Assembly: GCA_032164295.1 (NCBI GenBank)
Contig: JAJHTX010000001.1
Coordinates: forward strand, 2,790,001-2,854,000
Length of the DNA stretch: 64,000 bases
From: Inonotus obliquus
Lineage: Eukaryota; Basidiomycota; Agaricomycetes; Hymenochaetales; Hymenochaetaceae
Reading direction: 5' to 3'
In this document: positions 62,201-64,000 of the stretch, piece by piece
How positions within the stretch are numbered: the first letter of the stretch is position 1
How the letters are laid out: the number at the start of each line of letters is the position of its first letter
The notes under the pieces: model-generated
The model's input: the letters and a program-made list of their open reading frames with translations, nothing else
The model's database searches: none
Told to the model about the DNA's origin: nothing
Position numbers and translations under genes: made by a program

Positions 62201-63216
62201 GGAGAACTCGCTATGGGGCTACGATGGACGGGGAATACGAGTGTGGCTCAACGCACTAAACATCGAGGCCCCTTCTGATCCAGATAATACGCCTGACTTC
62301 GTTCAAGAGAGCGTTAATATATCACTGGATTTCTATCCGTTATGTAAGTTGACTAAGTCTTTCATTGCTTGACGATTTTCTTACCGCCCCAGCTTCTTTG
62401 ATGGACAAGGGTATACTGATTGGCGCGGAACATGAATTAGCAGCGCGTCCTTCTCTGCCGTTTGTCCTGTTCAGGTATACTACCAGCGTAAGTCGAGAAC
62501 TAGTGTTATTGTTTCATTCATTCATCCATTCATCCCGACAGTCCCAACTTTTCCTCCATCATATCCTGCATGCACATCTTCAGTCCAGCGAAGTCGAGCA
62601 AGCTGTGTCGTTTGCCAAACACTATGAGGACCTAGTTTATTTCGCTCATGCTCTGGAGATCTTGCTTCACACTGTAGTTGAATCCGAAGCCGATATAGAC
62701 GGTGTACCTGAAGGTTCCGACGCAACGGGCGTATTGCCAAGAGTGATAGAGTTCTTGGATTATTTTGATGTTGCTTTGGATGTTGTCGTCGGTTGCGCCC
62801 GGAAAACGGAGATGGTGCGATGGAAATCATTATTTGATATTGTGGGGAATCCCAAGATGCTGTTTGAAGTGAGATCTCCTTGTCGTTTCTTCCTCATACT
62901 GATTGTTAATCCGCCATTCCAGAAATGCCTCACCCTAGACAAGCTGAAGACAGCCGCATCGTACTTGCTCGTCCTCCACAACCTGGAGCAGCTCGCTGAT
63001 AACAAAGGGGCGATCGACGTTCTGAAGAGGGCCGTGGAGAATGAAGACTGGCAACTGTGTCGGGAGTTGTTGCGCTTCTTGCACTCTATTGACGATAGTG
63101 GTGCCGCATTGCGTGAAGCTCTCGTTCAGACCGGTATTCTGTCTGATCCCGGCTCTGATAATAATAGCGCCGTGCCGCCTTCAATTCTCATAGAGGCCCA
63201 CGGAGTAAGCTTGTAG
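59270..63216 (+). CDS. RIC1: RIC1, subunit of the Ric1-Rgp1 Rab GEF
   Basis: Ric1 with Rgp1 activates the Golgi Rab Ypt6 for endosome-to-Golgi transport. The N-terminal half is WD40-like: MYFPTGASRQLSTVPALPNL, ALFCTITKSTVTVWRA, SVCVMEWTSDGYALAVGWNN, GGRCLAWGFGVEED and RYSAISMDGRLIAVAGRRGL. The C-terminal RIC1 domain includes LPFVLFRYTTS, then after an intron QLFLHHILHAHLQSSEVEQA, FAKHYEDLVYFAHALEILLH, LPRVIEFLDYFDVALDVVVG, CARKTEMVRWKSLFDIVGNP and CLTLDKLKTAASYLLVLHNL. It ends EAHGVSL at 63216. About a dozen introns are needed. The RIC1 domain makes the identity firm; the edges of small exons between 60900 and 61270 are approximate. Confidence 0.9.
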
Positions 63217-63766
63217 TCACAATTAGAATAGCTTTCACAGCAGCCTATCTTTACGGACTTGCTGCGGCATTGCTCTAGTAGTTCTCCTTTTCCTCTCTAG
63301 TATTTGCATGTCGTGTAATTTGCCAGTTTCCAGCTTACGAAACAAGAGAAATTGCCATATTGAGCCCGGACCTACTCAAATCGGAAGGAGGTTCCCACCT
63401 ACAATTCCAACTCACGTTCGGCTCATATTGATTGAAGACCGTGTGCTGGCGACATGAGCGTTCAACTGAGTTAGTTGTACGCGCCGTGAACGCCCCGGCT
63501 TCCTATCATGTCTATGCATATTTTCGAGGTTTGCATCGTTTAACCCATTCAGGTATTCTTGCAATGTCTACCCAAACGTGCAACGTGCTTGACTGCAATG
63601 TTACTCTCACGCGGGGTGTTTCCTTTGTAGTTCCAGCAGTTCTGCAACATGCCATTCGAACCGGCTTATATCACCTTCATGATCTACGGAGACGCAATGA
63701 TGCCCCCTTATATCTATGCGGTGGCTCTCTCTCTTCCATCCCAACGTGCTCCAGACACCCTCACCC
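63217..63766. other. Intergenic, RIC1 3' flank and F-box gene upstream
   Basis: A 130-codon frame at 63432-63824 has no family content and overlaps the next gene's start in another frame, so I treat it as chance. Otherwise this is promoter and leader sequence. Confidence 0.45.
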
Positions 63767-64000
63767 ATGGAGCTCGATAAAAATTCCCCGCATCAGTTAT
63801 CGGGCCCGTCCGAAAATGACCTAGGAGGAAGAGTGGGGGATCCGAATGGCGAACCTAGAGCGATTTTGCGGAAGGACATGTTCACTGGAAGGTTGCCTCG
63901 CGAAATCATTAGCGAAATACTTGCGGAAGCCTGCGATGTCGAAAATATTGTGGGTGCTACCTATCTAGTCACTACTCTTACACCATTGCGTCTTTCTCAC
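63767..64000 (+). CDS. Probable F-box protein, 5' part only
   Basis: The frame from ATG 63767 stays open to the end of the window (78 codons). It starts MELDKNSPHQLSGPSENDLG and reaches GRLPREIISEILAEACDVEN. The LPxEIIxEIL pattern is the first helix of an F-box, which would link the protein to Skp1 in an SCF ubiquitin ligase. Agaricomycetes have large families of such proteins. The rest of the gene is outside the window, so its target-binding part cannot be seen. Confidence 0.6.
   Translation, partial: MELDKNSPHQLSGPSENDLGGRVGDPNGEPRAILRKDMFTGRLPREIISEILAEACDVENIVGATYLVTTLTPLRLSH

Noticed and set aside
63432..63824. 130-codon open frame before the F-box gene
   Set aside because: No recognisable content, no supporting exons, and it overlaps the start of the more convincing frame at 63767.

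Overview
The window is a gene-dense stretch of a filamentous basidiomycete nuclear genome, most likely from an Agaricomycete. Genes sit on both strands and are split by many short introns, mostly 47-70 nt with GT..AG ends. The recognisable proteins are typical of mushroom-forming fungi: an exo-beta-1,3-galactanase of the Phanerochaete type, a giant pseudokinase/histidine-kinase hybrid, ERG5, and a basidiomycete-type single-pass membrane family. I see no CRISPR array, rRNA, tRNA, intact transposon or viral gene. All boundaries and joins were read by eye from the DNA and from protein continuity.

Layout, left to right. 1-579: 3' end of a secreted-type protein (+). 930-2712: ERG5 sterol C-22 desaturase (-). 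2926-6918: two tandem, uncharacterised paralogues (-) with shared intron positions and a possible degenerate nuclease-like C-terminal core. 7471-9251: LAS1 pre-rRNA endonuclease (+). 9533-11670 and 14001-16180: a tandem pair of single-pass membrane proteins (-) with a conserved PPRY tail motif, separated by 2.3 kb in which I see no gene. 16462-about 26983: a 10.5-kb hybrid histidine kinase (-). 27405-29356: SUB2 mRNA-export helicase (-) with an exceptional 331-nt intron. 29673-30973: mitochondrial dicarboxylate-type carrier (-). 31306-33442: GH43/CBM35 galactanase (-). 33969-36116: ROK1 helicase (+). 36411-37140: UPS2-type PRELI protein (+). 37652-45028: TFIIIC subunit TFC3 (+). 45840-48600: multi-spanning membrane protein (+). 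48914-53467: SSK2-type MAPKKK (-). 53636-55749: DRG1/RBG1 GTPase (+). 56215-57722: PhnP-like metallo-hydrolase (+). 57995-58870: UPS1-type PRELI protein (+). 59270-63216: RIC1 Rab-GEF subunit (+). 63767 to the end: start of a probable F-box protein (+).

Most of this is housekeeping: rRNA processing (LAS1, ROK1), mRNA export (SUB2), Pol III transcription (TFC3), ribosome-associated GTPase (DRG1), ergosterol synthesis (ERG5), mitochondrial phospholipid traffic (UPS1, UPS2), Golgi traffic (RIC1) and stress signalling (hybrid kinase, SSK2). There is no co-transcribed pathway cluster. The least understood parts are the tandem pair at 2926-6918, the PPRY-tailed pair, and the unusual splicing signals: two apparent GC-AG introns, the long SUB2 intron, and two 57-nt stop-free introns.
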